Shown: positions 45,567-55,169, counted from the stretch's first letter. The stretch is 64,000 nt of DNA from Opitutaceae bacterium (GCA_016795545.1 JAEUGX010000033.1:62001-126000), one strand, 5' to 3'. The notes: generated by a model from the sequence alone, not told the origin. Numbers and translations: made by a program.

Positions 45567-48500
45567 TCACCCCGGCAGCTCGAACTCCTCCATCCGCCGC
45601 TTCACGTCCTGAAGATAGGCGGCGGCCCCGGCGCCGTTGACGACCCGGTGGTCGAAGGTAAGCGAGAGCGTGATGACCTCCGCAGGGTGAATGACCCCGC
45701 CCGCGTTGACCAGGCGCTCGTGTGCCGATCCGGCGAACAGGGTCGCCATCGCGGGCGGCACGACGATCGGCGTCGCGCTCTCGATGCCGAAGGCGCCCAG
45801 GCTCGTGAGATTCACCGGCGCCTGCACGTCGACCAGCTTGCCCGAACGCGTCTCGGCGATCGCGCGGTTGTACGCCGCGACGAATTCGCCCCACGGCAGC
45901 CGGCTGGCGCCGGAGACCGCGGCCGTGGCCAGCCGGTCGCCCTCGAGCGCGACCGCCACGCCCAGATCGAAGTCGGTCAGCTCCACGATCGTGCCGTCCT
46001 TGTTCACGATGCGGCGGAAGGTCGGGTGCTGCTCCTGCGCGCGCACCACGCACCAGGCCATCATGGCCGAGGGCGAGGCGGCATCCTTGCCCGCGCGCTG
46101 CTTGGCCGCCTCGCGGGCGCGACGCAGCGCGTCCCAGCGCACGTCCATGAGCATGTTGGCCGGAACAACCGCATCGAGGCGTTTCGTGATGGCCGGGTGC
46201 AAGGCGGGCGGGCGGACATTGCCATTCATGGGACCGGAGGGGGTTGAGACGACAGGGACGGCGGGCTGGGAGCGCACGGGATCGGGCTCCCGCCGAGCCG
46301 GGCGGGCGGGCGGAGGTGGCGGGGCCGCGCCCGCGGCCGGCAGGGCGGCCACGCTGGCCGCATCGCCGGCGACCAGGGCGATCTCCTGGCCGATGAGCAC
46401 CGTGTCGTCGGGCTTGATCTTCCATTCCTTGAACGTGCCGGAGAACGAGGCCTCGATCGGGTAGACGGCCTTGTCGGTCTCGACTTCGCAGAGGACGTCG
46501 TCCGCCCGCACCAGATCACCGGGGCGCTTGTTGAGCGTGATCACCCGCGCCGAACGGAGGCCCTCGCCCATGATCGGCACCCGGACGACGATCTCGCCCG
46601 AATCGGCGACCACGGCGCCCGTCGACCCATGGGGCGCAGCCGGCGCGCTGGCGGCGGGCATCGGCCAGGCCGGCGTGGAGTCGGCGAAACGCGTAACCGG
46701 GATCGTCTCGCCGCGGACCACCTGGACCGAGACCGTGCGCCAGATCGCGTCCAGGATGCGCGGCACGTCCGGCACCGCGGCGTATTCGTAAACCGGGTTG
46801 TAGCCGATCATCACGTTGCCCTTCGATACCAGCACCGGCGGAGCCTTCAGCGCCGCCCAGAGCTCCGGCTGCGCCGTGATGTGGCTGACGATCATCTGGC
46901 CGATCGAGCAGTTCTCCGTGTCCTCCTGCACCACGACCAGCCGGCCGGTCTTGCGCACCGACTCCTCGATCAGCGCGCGGTCCCAGGGGACGATGGAGCG
47001 CAGGTCAATGAGGTCGACCCCGACCTCGTCCTTCAGCTCGGCGATCGCCTCCTGCGCCTTCTCCATCGTGTTGCCCCACGCCACCAGCGTGAGGTCGTCT
47101 CCCTCCCGGCAGCGGCGCGCCCGGCCGAACGGGATCGACACGACCGGGACGTCCGTCGTCTTTTCCGCCCAGAGCATGTGCTTGGGCAGCAGCACGAGCG
47201 TGGGGTCGTCGGCGTGCATCGCCGTCCAGAGCAGGCCGGCGGCGTCCTCCGGCGTGCTGGGCAGCACGATGTTGATGCCCGGAAAATGCGCGAAGACCGA
47301 CTCGTTCGCCTGCGAGTGCCAGAGCGAACCGCCGGGCAGGTAGGCCCCGTAGGGCGCGTAGATCACCGCGGGGACCTTCCACTCCCCGTTCGAACGCCAG
47401 CGCAGGTTCGCCAGGTTCGAGATCAGCTGGTTGAAGCCGGGATAGATGAAGTCGATGAACTGGATCTCAAACACCGGCCGCCGGCCGTACAGCGCGAGCC
47501 CGCCCGCCAGGCCGATGATCGTCGACTCGGCGAGCGGCGAATTGAATACCTGGCCGGGAAAGTCGACCGTCAGCTTCTGAGTCAGCCGGAACACGCCGCC
47601 CTTCGGGTCCTCGACGTCCTCGCCGAAGATGATCCGCCCGGGATCCGCGTCCAGCCCGGCCCGCAGCGTCTTGTTGATGAGGTCGCCCATCCGGTAGGTG
47701 CCCGGCTTGAACAACTCCTCGTTGAGGTCCGGGGAGGGAGCCTGGATCTCCACCATCAGCTCGTCGGCCCGCGGGTCGTCCGCCTTCTCCGCCGCGGCGT
47801 AATCCTTTCGCACCTTCTCCTTCAGCTCGGCCTCCAGCCGGCCATACTCCGTCTCGGTCAGCTCGCCCTCGCGGATCATGCGGTCCCGCAGCTGCCGGAT
47901 CGGGTCCCGCAACTCCAGCGCCGCCAGGTCGTCCTTCGAGCGGTAGAGCGTGTGGTCGTCGGAACTGGTGTGGCTCGACAGCCGCTCCGTCCGGACCCAC
48001 AGGAACACCGGGCCCCGGCCCGCGCGCAGCTGGGCCACCGCCTGCTGCCCGGCCGCATGCACGGCCTCGACGTCCGCGCCGTCGATCATCTGCCATTGCG
48101 AGCGGTTCAACACCTCGATCGCCAGGGGGTTGATCTGCCGCGTGGGTGTCGAGATGCCGTAGGCGTTGTCCTCGACGAGGAAAAGGATCGGCAGCTTCTT
48201 CTCCAGCGCGATGCTCAGCGCCTCGTAAAAGTCTCCCTGGCGGGTGGCGGCGTCGCCCACGCTGGTCACCACGATGCCGTCCTTCTGGTCCAGCTGCAGC
48301 CCCCAGGCGATGCCGCACGCGGGCACCAGCTGCGCCCCGGTCGGCGTCGGCACGCTCACGATGTTCAGTTCGCGTGAGCAATAATGCGACGGCATCATCC
48401 GGCCCCGCGAAGCCGAGTCCCGCTTGGCGAAATACTCCAGCGCCAGATGGCGCGTCGTCAGGCCTCGCCCCATGCACATCGCCCGGTCGCGGTAATAGGG

Positions 48501-48692
48501 CACCAGGAAATCGCTCCCCCGGAGCTGCGCGCCGATCGCCACCATCGCCTCGTGTCCGCGACCGGACACGTGGAAGTGCCCGCGCCCCTGGCGGTTAAGG
48601 CTTTCCTCGCGCAGATCCCCGAGACGGCTTTCCAGCATCGTCACGAGCAGGTGGCGCTTCTGTTCTTTGTTCAGGGTGGCTGCTTGGGCCAT
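45567..48692 (-). CDS. Single-chain 2-oxo acid dehydrogenase: E1alpha-E1beta-lipoyl-E2
   Basis: 1041 residues that join three usual proteins. E1alpha spans about 1-320, with TPP/Mg site SVGDAATRQGDFYEAL and VEDNAYGI. E1beta spans about 330-655, with FGEDVEDPKGGVF, NSPLAESTIIGLAGG and LRSIVPWD. A lipoyl domain at about 700-777 has Lys741 (VETDKAVYPIEA). After an Ala/Pro linker comes an E2 acyltransferase domain (about 828-1041). The E2 active site reads DHRVVNG at 1014-1020: His1015 is kept, but the usual Asp is Asn. No peripheral subunit-binding domain is seen, and no E3 gene is near. The start is the ATG at 48692 (MAQAATLNKEQK). The substrate may be branched-chain 2-oxo acids, or pyruvate. 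It lies 158 bases after the FadJ-like gene on the same strand. Confidence 0.88.
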   Translation of the reverse strand: MAQAATLNKEQKRHLLVTMLESRLGDLREESLNRQGRGHFHVSGRGHEAMVAIGAQLRGSDFLVPYYRDRAMCMGRGLTTRHLALEYFAKRDSASRGRMMPSHYCSRELNIVSVPTPTGAQLVPACGIAWGLQLDQKDGIVVTSVGDAATRQGDFYEALSIALEKKLPILFLVEDNAYGISTPTRQINPLAIEVLNRSQWQMIDGADVEAVHAAGQQAVAQLRAGRGPVFLWVRTERLSSHTSSDDHTLYRSKDDLAALELRDPIRQLRDRMIREGELTETEYGRLEAELKEKVRKDYAAAEKADDPRADELMVEIQAPSPDLNEELFKPGTYRMGDLINKTLRAGLDADPGRIIFGEDVEDPKGGVFRLTQKLTVDFPGQVFNSPLAESTIIGLAGGLALYGRRPVFEIQFIDFIYPGFNQLISNLANLRWRSNGEWKVPAVIYAPYGAYLPGGSLWHSQANESVFAHFPGINIVLPSTPEDAAGLLWTAMHADDPTLVLLPKHMLWAEKTTDVPVVSIPFGRARRCREGDDLTLVAWGNTMEKAQEAIAELKDEVGVDLIDLRSIVPWDRALIEESVRKTGRLVVVQEDTENCSIGQMIVSHITAQPELWAALKAPPVLVSKGNVMIGYNPVYEYAAVPDVPRILDAIWRTVSVQVVRGETIPVTRFADSTPAWPMPAASAPAAPHGSTGAVVADSGEIVVRVPIMGEGLRSARVITLNKRPGDLVRADDVLCEVETDKAVYPIEASFSGTFKEWKIKPDDTVLIGQEIALVAGDAASVAALPAAGAAPPPPPARPARREPDPVRSQPAVPVVSTPSGPMNGNVRPPALHPAITKRLDAVVPANMLMDVRWDALRRAREAAKQRAGKDAASPSAMMAWCVVRAQEQHPTFRRIVNKDGTIVELTDFDLGVAVALEGDRLATAAVSGASRLPWGEFVAAYNRAIAETRSGKLVDVQAPVNLTSLGAFGIESATPIVVPPAMATLFAGSAHERLVNAGGVIHPAEVITLSLTFDHRVVNGAGAAAYLQDVKRRMEEFELPG

Positions 48693-48849
48693 GGCGCTTG
48701 TTGCGGTCGCACATTCCCCACATCCGGGTGCCGACTGCAATAAGGATTCCCGTTTACGGCTGCGTTGGCCAGCCGATTCCCTCCTTAGTCTGAGGGGGGA
48801 GATTCCTCGCCCTTCGCCCCCACCCGCCGCCCGTCATAAGCGCCCGGGA

Positions 48850-50844
48850 TCATTGGCCGCCGGCGGCCGGACGCATCAGGCCGCCGCGGACCGCCGGAAA
48901 TCCGGCGCCCAGGAGGAGCGCGAGGTCGGCGTCGTCCGGCGTCTTGAGCACACCCTCGGCCAGCACCCGGCGGGTCTCCCCGACGAGCACGCCGTTCAGC
49001 CGCTCGACGATGGTCCCGGCCTCCAGCGCCGCGCGCGCGACCGGGACAAACTGCGTCATCGCCGGATTCGGCTTCTCCGGGTCGTCGGCGTAGCTGTAGA
49101 ACCCGATGCCATTGCCGTTCTTCCGTCCCTTCATGCCGGCGGTCAGCATGCGCCGGCAGATCGACGTGCTGACGAAGCGGTCCGGGAAATAATGCTGCAT
49201 TTCGCCGAAGATGAAGTCCGTCACGTCGATCCCGACCTCGTCGATCAGCCGCATCGGCCCCATCGGCCAGCCCCACTCGCGCATAGCGGCGTCGATCGCC
49301 TCCGTCGGCACCCCCTGCTCCCACAGGCGGCAGGCCTCGTTCAGGTAAAAGAAGAGCACGCGGGTCACGAAGAAGCCTGGCGACGACCGGCAGACCACCG
49401 GCGTCTTGCCCAGCGACTTCACGAAGGCCAGCGCCCGCTCCGCGGTGGCGCGCGAGGTGTGCGGCCCGAGCACCAGCTCGACCAGCGGCATGCGGTTGAC
49501 CGGGTTGAAGAAGTGCAGCCCGACGACGCGGCCGGGATGCGGGAGCGGCGCGGCCAGCTCCTCGAGCGGGAGCGCGGACGTGTTCGACGCGACCACACAG
49601 TCGGGCCCGACGATCTTCGCAAGGTTCGCCATGAGCTTCTGCTTCTCGGCGACGTTCTCGACGATCGCCTCGATCACCAGGTCGCACACGTCGAAGTCCT
49701 CGAGGCTCGTGGACACGCCGATGCCGCCCATCATGCGGTGCGCCTGGTCGTGCGTCAGCTGGCCGCGCTCCTCGGCTTGCTTGAAGAGGCCGCGGATGGC
49801 CGTGATGCCGCGCTCGATGGCCTCGCGGTCCGTGTCGCAGAGGATGACCCCCAGGCCGCGCGACGCGCACCACTGCGCGATGCCCGAGCCCATGACGCCG
49901 GCGCCGATGACGCCGACGATCCGGAAAGGCTCCGCCGCCGCGGGCGCCGGCTCGGCGAACCAGGCGTCGAGCGTCGCCTTGCGCCCGGCCTCCTTCAGGA
50001 AGAACACCCGGATCAGGTTCCGCGCGGCCTCGCCCGTCGCCAGCCCGGCGAAACGTTCGGTCTCCAGCCGCAGCGCCTCGGCTTCCGGCAGCCCCCCGCC
50101 CCGCTCGATCACGTCCAGCGCCGCCGCCGCCGGCTGGCCGCGGAACCGGCCGGAGGCCGTCCGGCGCTGGGTCGCGAAGAACTCCGCCGGGGCGGCGGGC
50201 GGCACCGCCCGCACCGGCAGGCCGGCCGCCGCCAGCCGCAGCGCCGCCGCCTTGGCCCGCAGCCGCAGCTCGGCCGCCGGCGCCAGCTCGTCGACCAGCC
50301 CGGCCTTCAGCGCGTCGGCCGCCGGCACCAGCGCCGCCTTCAAAATATGGCCCGCCGCCGCCGCCGCGCCCACCAGCCGCGGCAGCCGGACGCAGCCGCC
50401 CCAGCCCGGGATCAGGCCCACCCCCACCTCCGGCAGGCCCACGGTGGTCTCCTTGGCGTCGCTCGCCACGCGCCACGCGCCGGCCAGCGCCAGCTCAAAC
50501 CCGCCGCCGGCGCAGGCCCCGTGGATCGCGGCGACCACGGGCACCTTCAGCGCCGCCAGGCGGCCGAACAACTCCTGCCCCTCGCGCGACAGCTGCGCCG
50601 CCGCCGCCGCGTCGGGCAGCGCGGCGATCCAGCGCAGGTCCGCGCCCGCGATGAAAATCTTCTCCTTGGCGCTCACCAGCACGACCGCCTTCAGGCCCGC
50701 CGCCCCTTCCAGCCCGGCGATCGCTTCGCGCAGGGCGGCCAGCATCGGGGGATTGAAGGCATTCGCCCGGCTGCCCGGGTCATCGAAGGTAATCCAGCCG
50801 ACGCCGTCGGCGTCAATCGAGGTGGTGACCGGGAGTTGGCTCAT
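48850..50844 (-). CDS. Bifunctional enoyl-CoA hydratase/3-hydroxyacyl-CoA dehydrogenase (FadJ-like)
   Basis: 664 residues. The N-terminal crotonase domain has SAKEKIFIAGADLRW, ACAGGGFELALA with Glu117, and GLPEVGVGLIPGWGG with Glu139, so both catalytic Glu are present. The C-terminal NAD domain has VGVIGAGVMGSGIAQWCA, then EAIVENVAEKQKL, SNTSALPLEELA, HFFNPVNRMPLVELV and RSSPGFFVTRVLFFYLNEA. It converts 2-enoyl-CoA to 3-ketoacyl-CoA. The chain is a little shorter than FadJ (about 715 residues). The ATG at 50844 is preferred since MSQLPVTTS starts the crotonase fold. It is upstream of the dehydrogenase fusion on the same strand. No thiolase is present in the window. Confidence 0.9.
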   Translation of the reverse strand: MSQLPVTTSIDADGVGWITFDDPGSRANAFNPPMLAALREAIAGLEGAAGLKAVVLVSAKEKIFIAGADLRWIAALPDAAAAAQLSREGQELFGRLAALKVPVVAAIHGACAGGGFELALAGAWRVASDAKETTVGLPEVGVGLIPGWGGCVRLPRLVGAAAAAGHILKAALVPAADALKAGLVDELAPAAELRLRAKAAALRLAAAGLPVRAVPPAAPAEFFATQRRTASGRFRGQPAAAALDVIERGGGLPEAEALRLETERFAGLATGEAARNLIRVFFLKEAGRKATLDAWFAEPAPAAAEPFRIVGVIGAGVMGSGIAQWCASRGLGVILCDTDREAIERGITAIRGLFKQAEERGQLTHDQAHRMMGGIGVSTSLEDFDVCDLVIEAIVENVAEKQKLMANLAKIVGPDCVVASNTSALPLEELAAPLPHPGRVVGLHFFNPVNRMPLVELVLGPHTSRATAERALAFVKSLGKTPVVCRSSPGFFVTRVLFFYLNEACRLWEQGVPTEAIDAAMREWGWPMGPMRLIDEVGIDVTDFIFGEMQHYFPDRFVSTSICRRMLTAGMKGRKNGNGIGFYSYADDPEKPNPAMTQFVPVARAALEAGTIVERLNGVLVGETRRVLAEGVLKTPDDADLALLLGAGFPAVRGGLMRPAAGGQ

Positions 50845-50935
50845 GAGGGGTCCGGGACGTTGGGGACAAGACAACCGCCCCGGGCGCGGGAAGTAAAGCC
50901 CGGCCACATGCTTCTTTCGCGCGATTCTCCGCCGT

Positions 50936-51679
50936 TCACCTCTCGCCGCCGAACTTCCGGAGATACTTCAAGGCCACGGCGAAATCGTTGGGCAGCGGCG
51001 AGACGACGGTGAGAGGCTCCCGGGTGACCGGATGCCGGAAGGTCAGCTCCCCCGCGTGCAGCGCCAGGCGCCCGATCAGCGGCTTCTCATCCTCGCGCCC
51101 CTTGTACCCGCGCTTCAGCTCCGACAAAAGCAAAACGGTTTCATTGCCGTAGAACGGATCGTTGAGGAGGGGGGTGCCGCCGGCGGCCAGGTGGACGCGG
51201 ATCTGGTGCGTCCGGCCGGTCAACGGCCGGCAGGCCACGTAGGCGATTCCCCTCCGGCCCGCCGCGCGCGGAAACCGCTCCAGCACCTGGCAGCGGGTCA
51301 CGCTCGCCTTGCCGTGCTTCTTCACGACGCACATGCGGCCCGGCTTCGCGTCGTCCTCCTTCAGCACCAGGTCGACCTCGAACTCGTCCGCCGGCGGCAT
51401 CCCCACCGTGAGCGCATGGTACACCTTGGCGACGGTCTTCGCCTGGAACTGCCCGCTCACGAAATCGAGCGCCGGCTTCGTCTTGGTGCACAGCACCACC
51501 CCGCTCGTGTCGGCGTCGATCCGATGCACGTTCGCCACGCCGTGGCCGAAGCGCGCGTGGACCAGGTCCATCAGGTTCTCGCGCGACTTGTCCCAGCGGT
51601 CGGGCGCGATCAGCAGGCCGCTCGGCTTGTCGAACGCGATGAGCGCGTCGTCTTCATACAGGATCGGCGGCAGCGGCAT
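50936..51679 (-). CDS. RluA-family pseudouridine synthase
   Basis: 247 residues. It isomerises a uridine in rRNA or tRNA. The catalytic Asp is in NVHRIDADTSGVVLCTK (RxD box). IAFDKPSGLLIAPD starts the core, RPLTGRTHQIRVHLAAGGTPLLND follows, and RLALHAGELTFRHPVT ends it. No S4 domain is present, so the RNA site is recognised by the core alone. The ATG at 51679 is chosen; the longer frame adds 13 unlike residues. The exact site cannot be told. It runs divergently from the GH3 gene. Confidence 0.88.
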   Translation of the reverse strand: MPLPPILYEDDALIAFDKPSGLLIAPDRWDKSRENLMDLVHARFGHGVANVHRIDADTSGVVLCTKTKPALDFVSGQFQAKTVAKVYHALTVGMPPADEFEVDLVLKEDDAKPGRMCVVKKHGKASVTRCQVLERFPRAAGRRGIAYVACRPLTGRTHQIRVHLAAGGTPLLNDPFYGNETVLLLSELKRGYKGREDEKPLIGRLALHAGELTFRHPVTREPLTVVSPLPNDFAVALKYLRKFGGER

Positions 51680-51812
51680 GGACACCCGGCAGCGTGGCGC
51701 CGGCGGGGGCCGCGGCAACCCCGAAGCCCCACTCTTTACTTTTTTTTCCCGGAGATTTCAAAATCCCAGTAGCCACGGCCGCCAATCGATCGTACTAGTG
51801 GGGGGACAAGCC

Positions 51813-53426
51813 ATGACCCTGGTTCCACGTTTCCTGCTCAGCTTCTTCGCCGGCATCGAGGTATCCCGCTTTGCCCGCCAGCAGAAGGCCGGCGGCCGCG
51901 GCCATGCCGCCCAGCTGGCCGCCTTCCGGCAGCTGATGACGCAGTTCGCCGGCACCGAGCTGGGCCGGACGCGGGGGCTCTCCGCCGGCACCGGCACGGA
52001 GGAATTCCGCGAGCAGGTGCCGCTGCAGCGCTATGAGGCGGTGAAGCCGCTCGTCGAGCGGATGGCGCTGGGCGAGCCGGACGTCCTCACGCCGGGCCGC
52101 TGCCCCTTCTTCGTCGAGACCGCGGGCACGACGGGCAGCCCGAAGCTGCTCCCGGTGCCCGAGCCGATGCTGGCGCATTTCCGCCAGGGTGTGCGCGACG
52201 CCGTCTTCCAGTTCGCCGCCCGCGCCGGCCACGCGGGCGTCTTCACCGGCCGCCACGTGCACCTCGGCGCCAGCACGGCGCTGCGCGAGGCGCGCGGCGC
52301 CTTCTGCACCAGCTTCGACGGCATCGTCACCCTCAGCCTCTCGCGCTGGGCCGAGGCCAACCTCTACCTCCCCGGCGACGCCGTCGGCGCGCTGCCGGAG
52401 GGACCGGAGAAGTTCGCGGCCGCCGCGCGCGCCACGGCGCACCGCGACGTCACCCTGCTCGGCGGCACGCCGGCCGCGATCTTTGCGCTCGCCGACGCCG
52501 TGCGCGAGGCGGCCGCCACGGGCAAGCAGCGCATGACCCACCTGCAGGCGGTGTGGCCCAACCTGGAGTGCTGCCTCTTCACGGGCGCCCCGCTGGGGCT
52601 GTTCGCCGAGCCGCTCCGCGCCGGCCTCGGGCCCACCGTACAGCTGCACGAGGTCTACGCCGCCGCCGAGGGCTTCTTCGCCGCCCAGGACGACTCGTCC
52701 GGGTCCGGCCTGCGCCTGTTCGCCGACGCCGGCATCTACTTCGAGTTCCTGCCCCTGCGCTACCACCACGAGGGCAGCCTCGAGCGCGCCGGCGCGCAGT
52801 GCGTCCCGCTCGAGCAGGCCCAGACCGGCGTCGACTACGTCATGGTCGTGACCACCCCGGCCGGCCTCTGCCGCTACGTGACGGAGGACGTCGTGCGCTT
52901 CGTGACCCTCGATCCGCCGCGCCTGCAGTTCGTCGGGCGTACCGCCTTCCAGCTCAACTCGTTCGGCGAGCGGGTGAGCGAGCGCGAGCTGCTGGAGACG
53001 CTCCAGGCCGTCTGCACCCGCAACGGCTGGCAGCCGGTCAGCTTCCACGTCGCCCCCATCCACCACCGCATCGCCGCCGGCCAGGCCATCAGCGCCCACG
53101 AATGGTGGCTCGAGCTGCGCACCCACACGATCAAGACGCCGACCGCCAACGTGCTCTCGCCCGAGTTCGACACCGAGCTCTCGCGCCGCAACGGGGAATA
53201 CGCCGCCCGCCGCGCCAAGCAGGCCCTGGACGCCCCGGCCGTGCGCCTCGTCATGCCGGGCGTCTTCGACCAGTGGGCGCGCGAGCACCAGAAGACTTCC
53301 AGCGCCAGCAAGATGCCGCGCTGCCGTTCCGACCGGCTCATCGCCGACCAGCTGGCCGCGCTCACGCGCTTCCATCAGGCGACCCTCGCGCCCTTTCCGC
53401 CTAACACGCCGTCCGCCAAAGCCTGA
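51813..53426 (+). CDS. GH3-family acyl-adenylating enzyme
   Basis: 537 residues. The GH3/ANL fold is shown by VETAGTTGSPKLLPV at 101-115 (ATP loop), HEVYAAAEGFFA at 279-290 and GLCRYVTEDVVRF at 351-363 (motif 3 with Asp359). GH3 proteins adenylate a carboxylic acid and join it to an amino acid; plant members act on auxin and jasmonate. Bacterial members are often near lipid or secondary metabolism genes, and their substrates are mostly unknown. The ATG at 51813 follows a GGGGGGAC box. The C-terminal domain (VSERELLETLQA, WWLELRTHTIKTPTA) is full length. It stands alone on the plus strand. Confidence 0.85.
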   Translation: MTLVPRFLLSFFAGIEVSRFARQQKAGGRGHAAQLAAFRQLMTQFAGTELGRTRGLSAGTGTEEFREQVPLQRYEAVKPLVERMALGEPDVLTPGRCPFFVETAGTTGSPKLLPVPEPMLAHFRQGVRDAVFQFAARAGHAGVFTGRHVHLGASTALREARGAFCTSFDGIVTLSLSRWAEANLYLPGDAVGALPEGPEKFAAAARATAHRDVTLLGGTPAAIFALADAVREAAATGKQRMTHLQAVWPNLECCLFTGAPLGLFAEPLRAGLGPTVQLHEVYAAAEGFFAAQDDSSGSGLRLFADAGIYFEFLPLRYHHEGSLERAGAQCVPLEQAQTGVDYVMVVTTPAGLCRYVTEDVVRFVTLDPPRLQFVGRTAFQLNSFGERVSERELLETLQAVCTRNGWQPVSFHVAPIHHRIAAGQAISAHEWWLELRTHTIKTPTANVLSPEFDTELSRRNGEYAARRAKQALDAPAVRLVMPGVFDQWAREHQKTSSASKMPRCRSDRLIADQLAALTRFHQATLAPFPPNTPSAKA

Positions 53427-53445
53427 GGCGGACTCCTGCAGTTGC

Positions 53446-53508
53446 GGCCCCTTTTCGGGGCCCGCCCGCGAGGGCGAGGCAGCCACTCAGCCAGCTCGCA
53501 ACGCGAGC
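53446..53508. terminator. Two GC-rich hairpins between convergent genes
   Basis: GGCCCC-TTTTC-GGGGCC (53446-53462) and GCTCGC-AAC-GCGAGC (53494-53508) lie in the gap between the GH3 stop at 53426 and the DUF4177 gene end at 53580. No T-run follows, so they are possible weak two-way terminators. Confidence 0.35.
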
Positions 53509-53579
53509 AAGCCTTAACGGGCTGAGCTGTCCCGACCTCCGACTTTCGGACTTCCCCTGCCTGAGGCCGGGGCGGCGGT

Positions 53580-55169
53580 TCACTCCCCGGCGGCCGATTC
53601 CTCGGACTTCCGGCCCCGCCCGCCGGACTTCTTCGCGTCCTTGGCGTTGAGCCACACCTGGCCCTTGGCGTTGACATTGAGCCAGTAGATCTCGCCGCCG
53701 TGCTCGGCAAAGGTGGGCTTCGCTTTCGGCGATTCTGGCGGCTGCAGCCCGGCGTCGGCCAGCGCGGTCATCAGCTGCTCCGGAGACTTTTCCAGGCTCG
53801 CGGCCAGGTCCGCCACGAGGGCAGTGACCCCCTCGCCGCGCTTCTTCGGCTGCATGAGCAGGCGGACCGCGGTCAGCGTGTTCTCCGCCGGCAGGGGCCG
53901 GCGCGACGCGACGGGGACGGCGGGGGCCGCCTCCGGCGACGCGGCGGCGGGTTCGGCCGGCGCGGGTGTCTCCCCGGCGGCCGGCGCGGAACTTTCCGCG
54001 GCGGGGGCCGGCTCCGGCGGACGCGGATCGCGCTCGCCCGCCTTTTCCTCCGCGTTGATCCAGATCTCGCCGCGCTGGTTCTGGTTGAGCCAGTACTCGA
54101 AGCCGCCCTCGAGCACCATCACGGCCGGCTCGCCCTCCTTGCGCAGGGCCAGACCCTGGGCGGTCAGCTGCTCGAGCAGTTCGGCGTCGGAAAGCTTCAG
54201 CGCCTTCGTCAGGTACTGGAAGCTGCCCGACCAGCCGCGGCCGCGGCGGTTGCGCCGCATCATGCCCCGGATCTTGCCCAGGAAGGTCTTCGGGGCGGAC
54301 GCGGCGGGCTCGCCGCCGGACGCCGGCCGGGCGGGAGCCGGACGCGGCTCCGCTTCGCGCGGGGGCGGGGCCGCGGGGCGCTCGGCGGCCGGGGCCGGTC
54401 CGGTGACGGCTTCCGCCGCCGCCTGCTCCTCGTCCGCCAGGCGGCGGCCGGGCACGACGCGGAAAACGGGGGTCGGCTTCTCGCGCGTGTTGATCCACAC
54501 CTCGCCGCGCCGGTTGATGTTCACCCAGTAAAGATCGCCGTCGTACTCCACGTACACCGGCCGGGCGTTCTCGTCGCCCGGGATCTGCATGCCGCACTCC
54601 GCCAGCGCGGCCTTGATGTCCGCCTCCTCCAGCTTCCACTTCTTGGCGAGGTAGTCCACGCCCACCGACATGCCCGGCCCGCGCTGATTGCGCCGCATGT
54701 GCGGCTTGATCGCGTCGAAAAACGTCGGCAGCTCGTCCTCGGCCGCGAGCTTGTCCCACTCGTCCTCGGGCGCATCGGGATCGTCGTCGCGCGAGGTGTC
54801 CACCGGACGCCGGAAGCCGTCGTCGCCCCCGGCCTTCTCCTCGAGGAAGTCCGCGCCTTTCTCCTCCCCCTTCTCGTCGGCGCCCGCGGCGGTGCCGCTC
54901 GTGGCCGCCTTGAACTTGGCCTCGAACTCCGCGCGGAGCTTGTCCGCCTCCACGCGCGCGGCGGCGGCGGCGGCGTCCTCCAGCGTCCAGTCGCGCATGA
55001 CCGGACGGCGGGCCAGCCCGGTGAAGGCCAGCAGGTTGTCGGGCATGGTGTGGAAGCTGATGATCTCCCACTGCTCCTGCCCAAGGTCGTTGATAAATTT
55101 CTCCATCAGTGCCGGCGACGCGAACCCGCCCTTGCCGCTACTGATGACTTTGTATTCCCAGTTGGCCAT
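53580..55169 (-). CDS. DUF4177 protein with three copies of an unrecognised repeat
   Basis: 529 residues, likely cytoplasmic. The N-terminus WEYKVISSGKG with LGQEQWEIISFHTM matches DUF4177. An acidic, Ala-rich linker follows, with Glu/Lys runs. Three repeats of about 80 residues lie at roughly 147-229, 295-374 and 430-510. Each has an Arg-rich RRNxRGxGxS-like start (degenerate in the third), a helix such as LKLSDAELLEQLTAQGL, then Y-W-L/V-N-x-N-x-R/K-G-x-V/I-W-I/L-N. Pro/Ala/Glu-rich linkers part them, as in flexible scaffold proteins. I cannot assign a function. The ATG at 55169 is chosen since it begins DUF4177. It is divergent from the sugar dehydrogenase gene. Confidence 0.7.
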   Translation of the reverse strand: MANWEYKVISSGKGGFASPALMEKFINDLGQEQWEIISFHTMPDNLLAFTGLARRPVMRDWTLEDAAAAAARVEADKLRAEFEAKFKAATSGTAAGADEKGEEKGADFLEEKAGGDDGFRRPVDTSRDDDPDAPEDEWDKLAAEDELPTFFDAIKPHMRRNQRGPGMSVGVDYLAKKWKLEEADIKAALAECGMQIPGDENARPVYVEYDGDLYWVNINRRGEVWINTREKPTPVFRVVPGRRLADEEQAAAEAVTGPAPAAERPAAPPPREAEPRPAPARPASGGEPAASAPKTFLGKIRGMMRRNRRGRGWSGSFQYLTKALKLSDAELLEQLTAQGLALRKEGEPAVMVLEGGFEYWLNQNQRGEIWINAEEKAGERDPRPPEPAPAAESSAPAAGETPAPAEPAAASPEAAPAVPVASRRPLPAENTLTAVRLLMQPKKRGEGVTALVADLAASLEKSPEQLMTALADAGLQPPESPKAKPTFAEHGGEIYWLNVNAKGQVWLNAKDAKKSGGRGRKSEESAAGE

